A stretch of DNA of 64,000 nucleotides. Origin: Eleusine coracana subsp. coracana (Eukaryota; Streptophyta; Magnoliopsida; Poales; Poaceae). The position numbers and the translations under genes were made by a program. The stretch is taken from positions 50,565,882 to 50,629,881 of the forward strand of contig CM064430.1 in the NCBI GenBank assembly GCA_032690845.1. The letters are read 5' to 3'. Positions 11,319 through 22,582 of this stretch are shown piece after piece; position 1 is the first letter of the stretch; each line of letters starts with the position of its first letter. The notes under the pieces were generated by a model. The model was not told where the DNA came from, made no database searches, and saw only the letters and a list, made by a program, of their open reading frames with translations.

Positions 11319-12245
11319 GTCCTTACGACTTCCTCCACTACTTTTTTGCACTAGACCATTGACTCCCTCATACACGAGTTCGCCATGACCGACATGGGTG
11401 CCCTTCATTTTTTTCTCGGCAGGTCAGTTACCCACAGACCCACGCATATGCTTCTTTCCCAACGCCACTATGTTGCCGAGATCCTAGATCGTGCCGGCAT
11501 GTCCACATGTAACCCGTGTGCTACTCCGGTTGATACCCGATCCAAGCTTCCCGCTTTTGGCCCCACGGTCAATAACCCCACTCAATACCGCAGCTTAGCA
11601 GGAGCTCTTCAATACCTTACATGCCCCGATATCTCCTATGTCGTGCAACAAGTATGCTTACACATGCACGATTCTCGTGAGCCCCACCTCAATCTCCTCA
11701 AGTGCATCTTAGGATACATCAAAGGTACCATATCCTATGGCCTTCGGTTGTGTCACACCACTCCAGATGCACTTGTTGCTTACTCAGATGCTGATTGGGT
11801 GGGCTGTCTAGACACTCGCAAGTCCACCTCGGGCTATGCAGTATTTCACGGTGATAGTCTGATCTATTGGTCCTCTAAGCACCAGCCAACGGTCTCCTGC
11901 TCTAGTACGGAAGCAGAGTACCGAGCTGTCGCCAATGCCGGTCGCTGAGTCTTGTTGGCTGCGCCAACTCCTCCAGGAGCTCCATCGACCACTTTGTTGT
12001 GCTATGGTCGTCTACTATGACAATATCTTGGCTAAGTACCTCTCCAACAACCCGGTTCAATACCACTCCACAAAACACATTGAGATCAACCTCCATTTTG
12101 TGCGTGAAACGTGTTGCACTTGGTGATGTTTAAGTTTTACATGTCCCGATCTCCTAGCAGTTCGCCGATATATTCACCAAGGGTCTTCCGGCATCTACCT
12201 TTGGTGAATTTCGCTCCAGCCTGAGCGTCTGTGACACTCCCACGC
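11319..12245 (+). pseudogene. Second Ty1/copia, RT end and RNase H
   Basis: This continues the plus-strand copia after the CACTA insert. It shows TDMGALHFFLG, LSQRHYVAEIL, RSLAGALQYLTCPDISY and the RNase H region YSDADWVGCLDTRKSTSGYA, STEAEYRAVANA and VQYHSTKHIEI. The order and motifs are those of a copia RT/RNase H. A stop follows the VANAGR block near 11946 and the frame then changes. Thanks to the 3-bp duplication, the first residues after the insert follow directly from the residues before it. Confidence 0.9.
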
Positions 12246-12252
12246 CGACTAT

Positions 12253-12265
12253 GGGGGGGGGGGGG
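12253..12265 (+). promoter_or_regulatory. Polypurine tract of the plus-strand copia
   Basis: A G13 run immediately precedes the TGTTAGACG start of the LTR and fits a polypurine tract for plus-strand priming. Confidence 0.75.
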
Positions 12266-12555
12266 TGTTAGACGATACAGATTCCAGGAGGTCACCGGAC
12301 GGGCTATGGCTGTCATCGGACGGGCTACGGAGGTTACCAGACGGACTACAGCAGTCACCGGACGGATGCATGTATTGCAAGTGGCAATCACGGAGATTAC
12401 GTGGCAACAATCAAACATAAACAGAATTAGCAGAGGTTGTTTTGTAATCTTTTGATTTTGTTTCTGGGTTTGTTGCACCCGTGTACTCCATATAAGCCAC
12501 GTTAGGCAAATGAATGAATCATCGCAATTGTTTGCCGATCAATTATCTTCTCACA
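12266..12555 (+). repeat. 3' LTR of the plus-strand copia
   Basis: The LTR starts TGTTAGACGATACAG directly after the G-run and probably ends TCTTCTCACA at 12555. It contains GGACGGGCTA-type short repeats and a TATA-like CCATATAAG at 12488-12496. No matching 5' LTR exists in the window, so the right boundary rests only on the TG...CA rule. Confidence 0.65.
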
Positions 12556-13987
12556 GGAAGAACGTTGACGATGCCTCCAAGGAGCTTACGAGTTGAAAAC
12601 ACACCAATCTGACATGATAGTACATGCACTTCGTGTTATTAGCAAAGTACAATGAACTGTTTGTGCCAATTTGCACTCTCGTGTCTCATACTGCTTGACA
12701 TATCACCTAATGCAGTGCATGATGCTTCACCTTGATGAAGTTGCACGCGCTCTTCTATGTATTATGTAGGAGAGTAGAACGGCTAAGGAGAATCAAACAG
12801 TGCATGCCGACAACGTATGGCCTGTTGGTGTAACTCATCTCAATCTGCATGCATCATATAATTCACCAAAGAAGGCCTGAGGCATGTACAATTCACCCGC
12901 ACACATGATTTTCATTTAGGCTCTCCTATTTTTATTCCCCTGTAATCTTTTAGGTCGTTTATGTATACATGCTTTCCAGATAGAAAAACATCTACTTTTT
13001 AATTCCTCTTAATTAGTGGAAGTTTTCCATATTCTTTTAGCACACTCCATATTGCATGGATTCAGAGTCCTACGCCGTGTATAATGATTCCGGCGCTACC
13101 TGCCAAGAAAGCTTACCACACACAGACACACATGATAGAATCCCACGCTGCCTGCCAAGAAAGCTTACCACACACATACACACACATGATAGAAGACTGG
13201 TCCAACTTCCTAGGCCAAATGTACATTCGTTTGGCCTGGCCCAAACTAACATTTGTATGGTATTCTCTCTCTCTTGCCAAAAACTAACATCTATATGGTC
13301 TTTTCTCTCTCTCTCTCTCTTGCCAAGACTTGATCTTCGAGTTTGGAATATTTTTATTTGAAATCAAAGCCAACTGAGCGCAAAAATAAATAATAATTAA
13401 CTAAATCTTGGTGACAAATGATTTTGGACTGAGTCAAAACTAAACATAGTAACTCTGCTGGAGATGCTCTAAGTCAGTTGTGTATTTCTTTACTAAGATC
13501 CTCAAGAAAAATTGTAAATATTTATAATTATTCTATGACTTTGTATTTTATTGAAAACCCCATTGAAGTTGATAGGATTAAAAAACTACATTATAGATAA
13601 CAACTTATAGATATTCTAGCATGTTAAATTCATATAAAAAATTTGTTTTTCAAACTGTCAAACTGATATCTAAAAAAGTTGATACTTTAATACATGTCAA
13701 AGTGATATTTGTATTAATCTCTCAAATATAGAATTGCATTAAAGTAGATTAAATGAAATTGTTCAAACAACTGTAACAAAAAATGTCTATAGTTGAGTTA
13801 TTTGGATTTTAAAGTCCGTGAGAACGCACGTGCACATTGCTAATATATATTTCAATAGGAACCCTAGAATCTCCTTAAGAAAAAATAGAAAAGTGCCTTC
13901 AGTAACGCAACCTCTTGTTATTTATTACAAACTTAATGATACGTGTACCCTGATGGAGAGTGAATCTAGAGCTCTATGCACTGGTTG
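12556..13987. other. Intergenic, no gene seen
   Basis: AT-rich spacer without coding homology. It holds a two-unit ~48-bp direct repeat at 13096-13193 (TGCCAAGAAAGCTTACCAC followed by an ACACACATGATAGAA-type segment) and a short (CT)n tract at 13302-13321. From 13360 to 13900 I see nothing but AT-rich DNA. Confidence 0.6.
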
Positions 13988-14324
13988 AAAAAAAAACTAG
14001 ACCTGTCGGGGTAAGACCGCCCCAACAATATTTTTTTAAGAAAAAAGACATTCTCACAGAGGTCTAGAAATTTCTCGAACCCCCCTCCCCTCCTGATATG
14101 GTGACCTCTTTTTAAGCCTATGTGAGAACTTTTATAGTACACCGGCCTTTAAATTGGGAGCAATGCTCGTACTGATTGGCTCTAGACAGGGTCTTACACA
14201 TGCTTTGGCTTAGGGGAAAGGTGAGAAATTTTTTTTAACCTAGTCTGAAAAATTCGCTCCCACTAAAAATCAAACCCGGGACCTAGAAGGTGCTACTAAG
14301 CCACCTTACCACTGCACCGTTCGC
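13988..14324 (-). mobile_element. tRNA-derived SINE
   Basis: On the minus strand the 337-bp unit opens GCGAACGGTGCAGTGGTAAG and has an A-box-like GTGCAGTGGTAAGG and a B-box-like CCGGGTTTGATTTT about 35 bases later. It ends with GGGGCGGTCTTACCCC, a hairpin-like 3' end, then a T-run. The flanks carry an imperfect 11-bp duplication (TGCACTGGTTG at 13977-13987, TGCACTCGTTG at 14325-14335). This is the structure of a rice-type SINE with a poly(T) tail. The subfamily is not assigned. Confidence 0.75.
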
Positions 14325-14916
14325 TGCACTCGTTGAGGATATGCTGTTTGCAGGGACACGGCCTGCATGCAACGCGGTTGATGGTCGCAGGACATGGACG
14401 TGTTCTGTAAAATGCGATGCCGACTCACCGAGTCGTGGTTGGCATATGTGTTCTTCTAATCTCTCCAGTTACGGTAAAGGTCCAAATAGGCGGGGAGACT
14501 GGAAAACTGGAAACTAGTTGCATTGTGCCGCTCTCACAATCAAACTCCATTATAATATCTCGTCTATTCTCAAGCTTTTCACGATCATATATACCTTTAT
14601 TGGACGGACTGCTGTCACGCATAAGCTGTGTGCACCATTAACACATTTTTTCTTTAAAACAAAATACATTGCGCGCCCTTCATGTTGAGCACTTTTATTG
14701 AATACAAACATACTATGACATATGATGCCTTTCGTGACGAGCACATTGATAGACCTACAAACAACACACACTGAATGTGCTCTGTAATGAGCACCTTTAT
14801 TTAATGGGAACATACTTGATGAACTACACTACGAGGAGCACGATTAATTACTACTAGGAACGTGCACGATGTGCTGCATGAAGAACGCGGGTTGGCAGAG
14901 GGCATGATGCCATCTA

Positions 14917-15495
14917 CTATGCCGGCAGCTTGATGATTTCATCATCAGAGGCACCGACAGCCATGGTAGACTGGTTGAAGAGCTCCGGCAGTGCCATGGC
15001 GACCCCGGTGCCATTGCAGCAAGCGCCGCTCTGGCAGCCAGCACCACAGTACTCTGGTCCGAGGCCGCAAATCCCCGACTGGCTGCAGCAGAGGTTGTTG
15101 CCGCATAAGCGGCCGCCGTTCTGCCGACCGCACCTCATGTCAACCCGACAAGGGCCGCTCTGGCAGCCGGTGCCGCAGTACAGTGAGCCGAGGCCACAGT
15201 ATCCGGCATTGCTGCAGCAGAGGTTGTTTGGGCACACCGCGTTTCCAGCCTGCCGGCCGCACCGCGCATTGACGCAGCAAGGGCCACTCTGGCAGCCTGT
15301 GCCACAGTACGCGGAGCCGAGGCCGCACCACCCATGCTGGCTGCAGCAAAGGTTGTCGCGGCACAGCATGCCGTTGCCCTGCTGCCCACACTGCTGAGCG
15401 TCCGCGATGGCCATGGCGTAAGCAAGGGCAAGTGCACCCAATGCCAGGACCTTCGTCATCATCAAGGTATTCTGGTTTGCTCCTCTCGCTGCCAT
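14917..15495 (-). CDS. Hevein-domain (WGA-like) chitin-binding lectin, three domains
   Basis: Intronless frame of 192 aa. Residues 1-33 form a secretion signal (hydrophobic VLALGALALAYAMAIADA, cleavage likely before QQCG). Three hevein (chitin-binding type 1) domains follow with exact 43-residue spacing, at 36-73, 79-116 and 122-159, each with eight cysteines. WGA and barley lectin have four such domains. The tail (161-192) is acidic and hydrophobic with one N-glycosylation site (NQS), resembling the vacuolar-sorting propeptide of cereal lectins. Sugar-contact positions are degraded: the Ser-aromatic-aromatic-Tyr pattern reads S-H-W-Y, S-A-Y-Y and S-S-I-Y. Chitin or GlcNAc binding in defence is the family role; strength here is uncertain. 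The gene is far more GC-rich than its surroundings. M12 or M13 is an alternative start. Confidence 0.9.
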   Translation of the reverse strand: MAARGANQNTLMMTKVLALGALALAYAMAIADAQQCGQQGNGMLCRDNLCCSQHGWCGLGSAYCGTGCQSGPCCVNARCGRQAGNAVCPNNLCCSNAGYCGLGSLYCGTGCQSGPCRVDMRCGRQNGGRLCGNNLCCSQSGICGLGPEYCGAGCQSGACCNGTGVAMALPELFNQSTMAVGASDDEIIKLPA

Positions 15496-15588
15496 GTTCT
15501 CCTTTGAGGTTTGCTGGAAATTGTATGCTATTTTGAATTGTGTGACTCTGCTTGCCAGTGATGAAGAAACATTCTACCGGGAGGGTCC

Positions 15589-15600
15589 CTTTTTATGGGC
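15589..15600 (-). promoter_or_regulatory. TATA box of the hevein-like gene
   Basis: On the minus strand CCATAAAAAGGGA lies about 100 bases upstream of the ATG, a normal plant TATA position. A diverged copy of this promoter segment, with a better TATAAAAAG match, occurs at 26839-26906. Confidence 0.65.
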
Positions 15601-15839
15601 GCTTGAGCTATGAAAATGTCGCTCAGCTCGCCACTTCACATGCATGGTCAGATTGGTCCCACAGATATAATAATGCTTTTGCCCGGTGCAGCTGATCACG
15701 TGTGCCACATTGAGAATACGTCAAACTTTCTTACAAGCTTATCTAGTACTACACGATTCCAGATTTATCTCTGCACCGACGGAAGGGGCGGGTGAGAGTC
15801 CATGGATATAAGGAGGCCCACCAACCTGCACTACGGAAA

Positions 15840-16270
15840 CAGCATATTTGCCATGTGCCTTAGTCACATGATAACAATGGAAATATCCACAGCAATATCT
15901 TTGTTGTAGGTAACATATGGTATAAGACGTACGGTAAAAAAGTCATCAGCAAAAGTATCTTTGTCGTGTGTTTTTCTTCGAGCACACAGTAAAGATGTTG
16001 CCGTGTGCCTCGGCTGGCCGACGGCAAAAAAAAAAAGACGTCATTACCAACTAACACAGTGACGGTGCGCTTTACCATGTGCCCGACGAAAGGCACACGG
16101 TAAAGTCTGTTCTCTTTGTCGTGTGCCATTTTTTAAGCACATGGCAAAGACACTAACTTTACCCACTTTGCCGTGTGCCTTGATCATGATATATAGTAAA
16201 GTAAGCAACAAGAATGCCAGATTTCCCCCATTTACCGTGTACCATGTCTAAGGCATACGATAAAGCTTTA
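15840..16270. mobile_element. CACTA-like subterminal repeat relic
   Basis: At least five inverted pairs of TTTGCCGTGTGC and GCACACGGTAAAG type occur here, the signature of CACTA subterminal arrays. No CACTA termini are visible and no coding capacity is seen. It shares the repeat motif with the small element at 17126-17389. Confidence 0.6.
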
Positions 16271-17125
16271 AACCCTGCTAAATTAAAATTTAAATGTGCT
16301 ATTCCCGGATCAAAAAATACCAATTTTCATATATATATATCACAATTATCACCACAAACATTATTTGAATATCATCACAATAACCGGCCGCTACCTTTGT
16401 TTTTTAATGTAGTAGCAGGCTTGAGCAACGGCTACAAAATCACTTGAGAATCATCCACAGGTGTACACGTTTTTAAGTAGCCCTACATTGTTTTTAATTG
16501 ATGGTTTAAGGATAACAGTTAACTTTCAGTACCATAGATTCGGACTTAGTGACATGAGTTTAGCGACGGCTAAAACAGTCATCTCACTAGATCATCTATA
16601 GTAATGTATTTAAAACCGCATCACTACTATTTGACTAAAGAGCACTAATAATAATGTTGTATAGAAAGTTGTCTACAGAAAAATATTTAATGATGGGTAG
16701 CAGAAACCCGTCCCTATATCCTTAAGCAATAGGACGGATTTTAGTAATAGTTATGGTTTTTGAAAGTCTGTGACCGGAGATTTAGGGACGGATTTTTATG
16801 ACGCCGCAATTTCGATTGCATGTCCCTATTACATAAGAATATAGTAACGTGATAAATAATAATATGCTCTGTGGTGTACTGGTGAAGGTGTTTCCTTTAG
16901 TACCAAGATACATGGTTCAAATCCCACCAACAATATTGTTTTCTCTGTTTTTTTTTCCTTTCTCTTCACAGTCATCCCGCCTCCCCTCAGAACCCTAGCG
17001 AGGTGCCAATGACCGGTCGCTACCTTTGTTTTTGAATGTAGTAGCAGGCTTGAGCAACGGCTATCAAATCACTTAAGAGTCGTGGGTGTGCACGTTAAGT
17101 ACCTCTACAGTGTTTTTAATTGATG
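16271..17125. repeat. Repeat-rich spacer with a direct duplication
   Basis: 16378-16530 and 17005-17125 (continuing after the insert at 17390) are diverged direct copies sharing CGCTACCTTTGTTTTT, GTAGTAGCAGGCTTGAGCAA and GTTTTTAATTGATG. Between them, 16660-16830 has GGGACGG/CCGTCCC-type short inverted motifs like a CACTA interior. 16866-16935 is tRNA-like (GTGGTGTACTGGTGAAGG, then GGTTCAAATCCCACC). No gene is seen. Confidence 0.55.
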
Positions 17126-17389
17126 CACTACTAAAAACATGTCATTTGTTGTGTCCAGTGCACACGGTAAAGGCCTCTTTGTTGTGCAGGATCACATGGG
17201 CCACGACAAATATGACATTTGTCTTGTGCCTGTCTTATGGCACATGACAAAACCTATATTTGTCATGAGCTATATCTTTGTCATGTGTCTTTCGTCTCGC
17301 ACACCGCACAAAATCTCTTTGCCGTGTGTCCGAGATAAGACACACGGCAAAGATGCTGGCACACGACAAAAGTGTCGTTTCCTATAGTG
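17126..17389. mobile_element. Small CACTA-type element
   Basis: A 264-bp insert starts CACTACTAAAAACA and ends CCTATAGTG. A 3-bp duplication flanks it, ATG at 17123-17125 and 17390-17392. The interior consists of TTTGCCGTGTG / CACACGGCAAAG repeats. It sits inside one copy of the repeat also found at 16378-16530, which confirms the insertion point. Confidence 0.85.
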
Positions 17390-17570
17390 ATGGTGTTAGG
17401 ATAACAATTAATTGTGTTTTTTGAACTATTTTGTCTATTTGTATAATGTAATTAATTTAAGACACAGAGAAAATGTATTGTGCGTGCTAGTTAGAAATTT
17501 GAAGGCACATAAAATGGTTCGAGGCATGAAGAATAGACAAAAGATCAGCAGAGAAAAGATTGAGAATCTA

Positions 17571-18300
17571 GCTACGTGGCCATATGAGTTATGTTTCCTC
17601 TCCATTTTGCAAATCTTGCCAAAAAATCCTTTGCATGGACGACCTAGCTAAGCATGCTTCGCACGCGAGCCTGCGAGACAGTTGGTATGGGGCAAACCTT
17701 CACATCTGTACACGACTTCTTTTTCAGCGGTCCATGTGTAAGGAAAACCGTTCGTTAGCAGTAAAATGACAATACTAGCATCTGATGCATCATTGAAGCT
17801 CCTTATGAATAGTCTGTCAGTTTGATAACAAAAAAAATATTTACGACATTCCCAGTACTGTTGTGACAAGAGATAATTCTGCCATTATAATTTTTCCAAA
17901 TCACTTATTAAAGTGCTTATTCGTGTATACCATTCAGTTATAATTTCTAGCTACGTGGAATATGAATTACTTTTACTTCTCCATCTTGCCAATCTTGCTC
18001 GGAATGGAGCATGTTTCACATGCGATGCTGTAGGCATGGAGCAACCCACAGCTGTCTGCCATCGCAGCCTCTTGACCCTTTTATGGCGGCAGTGGTCCAT
18101 GTAAGGCAAAATCCGTTCATCAGTTCAGTAAATTCACGCTAATAGCATATGATGCATATGCATCATTGAAGCTTTTTTTTAGAACCGTCTATCAGTTTGA
18201 TAACAAAAATAAATTACGAAATTCCCACCACTGTTGTTATAAGATGAAATAATTACTTGAGTGGCATCATAATTTGTCCGAATCAGTTATTTGCCACTCT
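17571..18300. repeat. Diverged tandem duplication of about 375 bp
   Basis: 17571-17905 and 17949-18300 align along their length. Shared landmarks are CTACGTGG, CTCCATTTTGC or CTCCATCTTGCC, GGTCCATGT, GATGCATCATTGAAGCT and GTCAGTTTGATAACAAAAA or ATCAGTTTGATAACAAAAA. No convincing reading frame is conserved, so it is probably non-coding. Confidence 0.7.
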
Positions 18301-18646
18301 ATATGTACTTCACTACATGATACATGTATTCAGAATAAAAACATAACGAGTTTTTGTTTTTACAGAGGGAAAGCATGATCGATGGTTTGTCAATAACATA
18401 TATGTTGATGGCTTGAAGCTATATGGTGACATCACCTGCATACTTGGAAGTCTCAAGTCAAACAAAAGCTTATCCAACGCAAATTGAATGGGCATGCATG
18501 CACAGTGGCATCAAGAGTACGTATTGGATCAAAACTTCGAACCACAAAAAACATTTACTTTATGTTTTTTATGTACAACCGCCATTCATTATTGTAACAA
18601 CATCAATTTAAGAACAAAGCTAGTAATGTTTTACATTGAAGCAATC
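18301..18646. other. Intergenic, no gene seen
   Basis: A short plus-strand open stretch near 18365-18440 (RWFVNNIYVDGLKLYGD) looks protein-like but belongs to no family I recognise and has no start or splice support. The rest is AT-rich. Confidence 0.4.
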
Positions 18647-18926
18647 TGAGTGTAACTCAGTTGAGCTGCTGGGTTCCTTGTGGTGAAACCAACTCACATG
18701 GGCTCACTTCGAGTCATAGACTTGACACAAGTGTTGCATTTAAAACTATTTTTTCCTTCAGTTAGAGGTGATGTCTTTATTTGACAGTGCGGCAGCCGTG
18801 TGGAGACTTCATGAATTCCAACATATTAGCTGGTCCAATCTTTGGAAGGTGGTTAAGGGGTAGAGTGTGCTTGTGTGTTCATAAAAATGCGTGTTTTGTC
18901 TATTTCTGTGTTTCAAAATAAAAAAT
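18647..18926 (+). mobile_element. SINE-like tRNA-related fragment
   Basis: TGTAACTCAGTTGAGCTGC resembles a Pol III A box and CACTTCGAGTCATAG resembles a B box about 55 bases on. The 3' part, GGTAGAGTGTGCTTGTGTGTT followed by a TG-rich tail, resembles Au/OsSN-type SINE ends. No target duplication was found, so limits are approximate. Confidence 0.5.
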
Positions 18927-19619
18927 CACTACTATCATGTGCTTTATTTGCAAGCGTGTATAATTTCGCTTTCGCGTCCACCATCAAACCCATTCCGTGA
19001 GTGGGCGCATGTCAGCTGAATAATTGGCTTTCCCTGACAGCACTTAGCAATTAGTATGGCCAAGGTCGGTGGTCCACTGGCGGCTCATATAGTCATATGT
19101 GTGTGAGCGCAGGTAAATTAAGCAAAGCACGTTTTCTTTTAAACTCTCATGCTGCATGCATGCGCAAGTAAAAGCATGCCACAGGGTACACACGACGGCC
19201 CTAGTCAGATCTAGAGTACCAATATCGGCCTTCTAATCCATTCGGATGTAGAGAAGCTGAGTTAATGAGTTTATTCTCTTGGTGACATAACAAGGGCATA
19301 GAACACCAATCAGAAATGTTGAAATTCTGAATAGGAGCAATAGTGTATAAGAAGGAGCTCCATCAACACAGGACTACGTTTCTTCTGATTTTGCATAGAG
19401 ACCGCCTCATGCCCAGCTCATAATCCCTGGAGCATGCAGATGCTCTGTTTCAAATAGATGACATGATAAGCGATTAAGGAACTGAAAAGAAAAAAAAAAG
19501 TCTGCAAGCGAGAACCGAGACCATATGCATGCGTGAAATTTATAGGGCAATTTGGCTCCCTGGTATATAAGCGGTATCATCTCTCAGTATTGAAAGATAA
19601 AATGTATTTTGCAGCATAT
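18927..19619. other. Intergenic, no gene seen
   Basis: AT-rich DNA with no coding homology, splice signals or repeats that I could recognise. Confidence 0.5.
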
Positions 19620-19622
19620 TTA

Positions 19623-20517
19623 GGGCGTGTTTGGCATAGCTTTGCTCCTCAGTAGAGTAGCTCTACTCCAAAACTCTATTGTAGAGCTGCTCTGCTGTGG
19701 GGTTGTGGGGTTGGAGTTGTCTTCAGCTCCAAGAAAGAGAGTTTTGAGTGTGAATTGTCATTTCTTGCCGTTGCTTAGACACTAACATTTCCTCTAGTCG
19801 AACACGTAAAAGAAGCTTTACATTTTCACTGCATTTGTTTCTTCCATGGACGAAGATGAATAGGTCTAGATCTTGCCTTTGTTGAGTTATGATTGAATGG
19901 CCAGCAGTGGTCACCAAAATGGAACAATTAAAAGGTGCACAAGATTGCAGTGCAATCAATTCAACCTTATTCGTGATCTGTATAGGGAATTTTATGGATG
20001 TTAGAAACTCTTCGTTTGGAGTTCCATGGCAGCACGGGCTTTGCGACTGTTATCTCCTTTTGGCAGGCAAACGGTAGAGGACGTAGGGAAGTCTCCTTCA
20101 CTCGAGCGGATGAGGCGTGGTCGATGCATGGTAAGCGTGGCAGGGTTGATGTAGGCAGCCAGGGTGGCGAGGCCGATGGCCTGGGTGGTGGCTAGGGTGG
20201 AGGGTGCTTGGTCTCCGATGTTGTCTGGAAGAGAAGAATAGGAACCGGCGCGAGGGAAGGAAGGGAAAGGAAAAAAAGATTGAAATATTTTTTGTAACCA
20301 GTTGTAGTAGTGGTTAATTTTTTCAGAACTCCATTTGTTAGTACTTTTGGAGGCTTTTTTGGAGTTGCAAATGAAGTGGTCCACTGAAATGAACTAGAAC
20401 TCCACAAATTCCAGGCAGCTGACGTCCTCCACAAATGTTTAGAGCTGGGGTGTTTGGCTCTTTTTTTTATTGAGCTTCGAACTGGAGTTGAGCTACAGAG
20501 CCATGCCAAGCACACCC
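19623..20517. mobile_element. Tourist/PIF-Harbinger-like non-autonomous element
   Basis: The 895-bp element begins GGGCGTGTTTGGCATAGCT and ends with the inverted AGCCATGCCAAGCACACCC. It is flanked by TTA at 19620-19622 and 20518-20520, the 3-bp TWA-type target of PIF/Harbinger elements. The GGGYGTGTTTGG terminus is Tourist-like. The interior has no transposase; its small open frames do not resemble known proteins. Confidence 0.8.
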
Positions 20518-20520
20518 TTA

Positions 20521-20857
20521 CATTGCAGGCATGATCGCTTCAACAACGCCAATCATCGACGCTTGTGTATATTGCTTGAGGTTTGCAGCGTCCAACGCCT
20601 GTGTGAGTGTGTGGGCTGTTTTTATTCAGCTAATGGGCCTAGGCAGACTGTCAGGCTCGGGCTAGCTTTTATGAGATGGGTTGGTTTTCTGAATCTGTAA
20701 GCCTTGATTGTCTGTTAGCTGGCACGTGAGTCGGACCATGGCTTATGTTGTCTGACCGACAGAGAATTTCCTATATGTAGGGTGACCTATATGGAAGTCA
20801 TGAGATAGATTGTTTTAAGATACGTGTAAAAATAGTAATCTGATGACCTGCATTGCG
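20521..20857. other. Left flank of the tandem array
   Basis: Unique sequence between the Tourist-like element and the start of copy A. No gene is seen. Confidence 0.5.
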
Positions 20858-22279
20858 GGTGACAGGACTGTCCAGCGAGGTCACACATGGCACATACCTA
20901 ATAACCCAAGATGAGTGAGAGGTTTTAATTAACTGAATACGCATTCTAAACTGTAAATGTTTTTTCCCAAACCACAAATCTATCTTTAAATCTGTTTGAA
21001 CCTACGTGGTCTTTATAATTTACCCTATAAAATGAGATCCAATTAATATGAATATTTTTTAAAAAATATTTTGAAATTTTATCAACATTTTTACTGCACT
21101 CTATCATTTTTACTATGTTAGCATTTACATATTCCATATCAATATTTTTGATGAATATTGTTTTTATTTTATTAAATGCTGAAAGGGATTTAACAACATA
21201 TTGATAATGTTGAGACCTATTTGAAAAAATGTTAAACTGATATTCAAAATATAAAAAAAGATTCCAAGATTTGAAATTAAAAAATTAGCATTCAATCCCT
21301 GCAGTATGTGCGTTTCATGGGCCGAAATGTCAATCGTGTGTTCCATGTGTTTCCATTCCTATGTGCACATTAGTGTAAGTTGTGTAACTCAGGCCATAAA
21401 ATCATATATAGTTGATCATGGACATGGATTCTTGGACAAAATCAATAAAATGTTCTCAACACTAAGCTCAGGGAGTAGTGCATCAACTTTTAACCATTTA
21501 ATTGAAGCATCTAATCATGCATATAAATTTAGTGTCAGTCGTTTGACCTTACAATATGAAATATGAGAGAATATATTTTTCCAAACAGTAGATAATAAAA
21601 AAAATATCTAACAAGAAATGAAATATTCATAGTCTGAATTGATTTGTAATTCTGATAAAGCACATATTGACACTGATATTTCTGCAGATTCTCCAATTGT
21701 GTAGCCAAACTAACTAGATATATAGTAGCATGCTAAATAGTTCAACCAGATGGGGATTGCATCTGGAGGGTATGTAGAAACATTTAAGTTAATTCCACAC
21801 ACCCATGAAGGATACTACAATCACTTTGTCAGACCTCATTTCTAGAATCCAATTTCAAATTGTACCAATCCCTAGATCTGTAGTAGGTACACACATAACA
21901 AAACAAGGATTTTTCTTGGCATATTCTTTAGAATAACCAAAATACCAGTCTTAGCCTTTGTCTAACCATAAAGATCCCTGGTATTGCTACCTATCTTCCC
22001 CTTCCTCCATCTACTGCCTTCCTGTCCGTATATCTCGAACCGAAGGTTAGCCCCTGGAATAAATCAGTGTGCAATTTAGGAGGAAGAAAACATGGGCAAA
22101 ATCAACCTTAAAGTATTACACAATGTTTAAAAACGCGTCCACACACTTTCAACTAATCTATTAAAAATATTTTATTCTATTTTGTTAATAATTATGTGGT
22201 CTTATGCGCTGTTTTCATTATTTTTGACATTTCTCATATTAATTTTTTGAGAGTACAGACACGTAGAACCACTTACAGC

Positions 22280-22582
22280 TTCCCTATACGTGCTTCATGG
22301 AAGTGATCATGATAGCCTGCTGGACTATATGGTTACATAGAAATAATATCATTTTTGAGGGGGAGCAGCTTAACATTGTCAGATGGAAACAACAGTTTAG
22401 GGATTGTTTTGGCCTGATCGAGCATAGAGCCAAACCTAGTCTACAACATGATATGGAGGCTTGGTTGTCATCCTTGTAAACTCTAACCTTGTAAATACTA
22501 ATTTTTGTACAGTTTCTTCTTTTTATTTTTAATAAAAAGTGCCGTAGGGGGTTCCCCTCCTGTTTTCCTTAAAAAAAAAAAC
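22280..22582 (+). mobile_element. 5'-truncated LINE insertion in copy A only
   Basis: A 303-bp insert encodes the last ~60 residues of a LINE polyprotein (ACWTIWLHRNNIIFEG is the typical plant LINE C-terminus). A short 3' UTR with GTAGGGGGTTCCCC and an A11 tail follow. An 11-bp duplication CCACTTACAGC lies at 22269-22279 and 22583-22593. The orthologous positions in B (about 29605) and C (about 38820) are uninterrupted, so it inserted after the duplication. Confidence 0.9.

Noticed and set aside
13096..13193. Possible regulatory repeat or array
   Set aside because: Only two units, simple direct duplication with CA-rich tract; no spacers or gene context.
14930..15437. Several open frames on both strands over the hevein-like gene
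   Set aside because: They are shadows of the Cys/Gly-rich, GC-rich repeats of the real minus-strand gene and show no family motifs.
16866..16935. Candidate tRNA gene
   Set aside because: Box-like motifs are present but no complete cloverleaf or plausible anticodon loop could be folded; it sits in repeat DNA.
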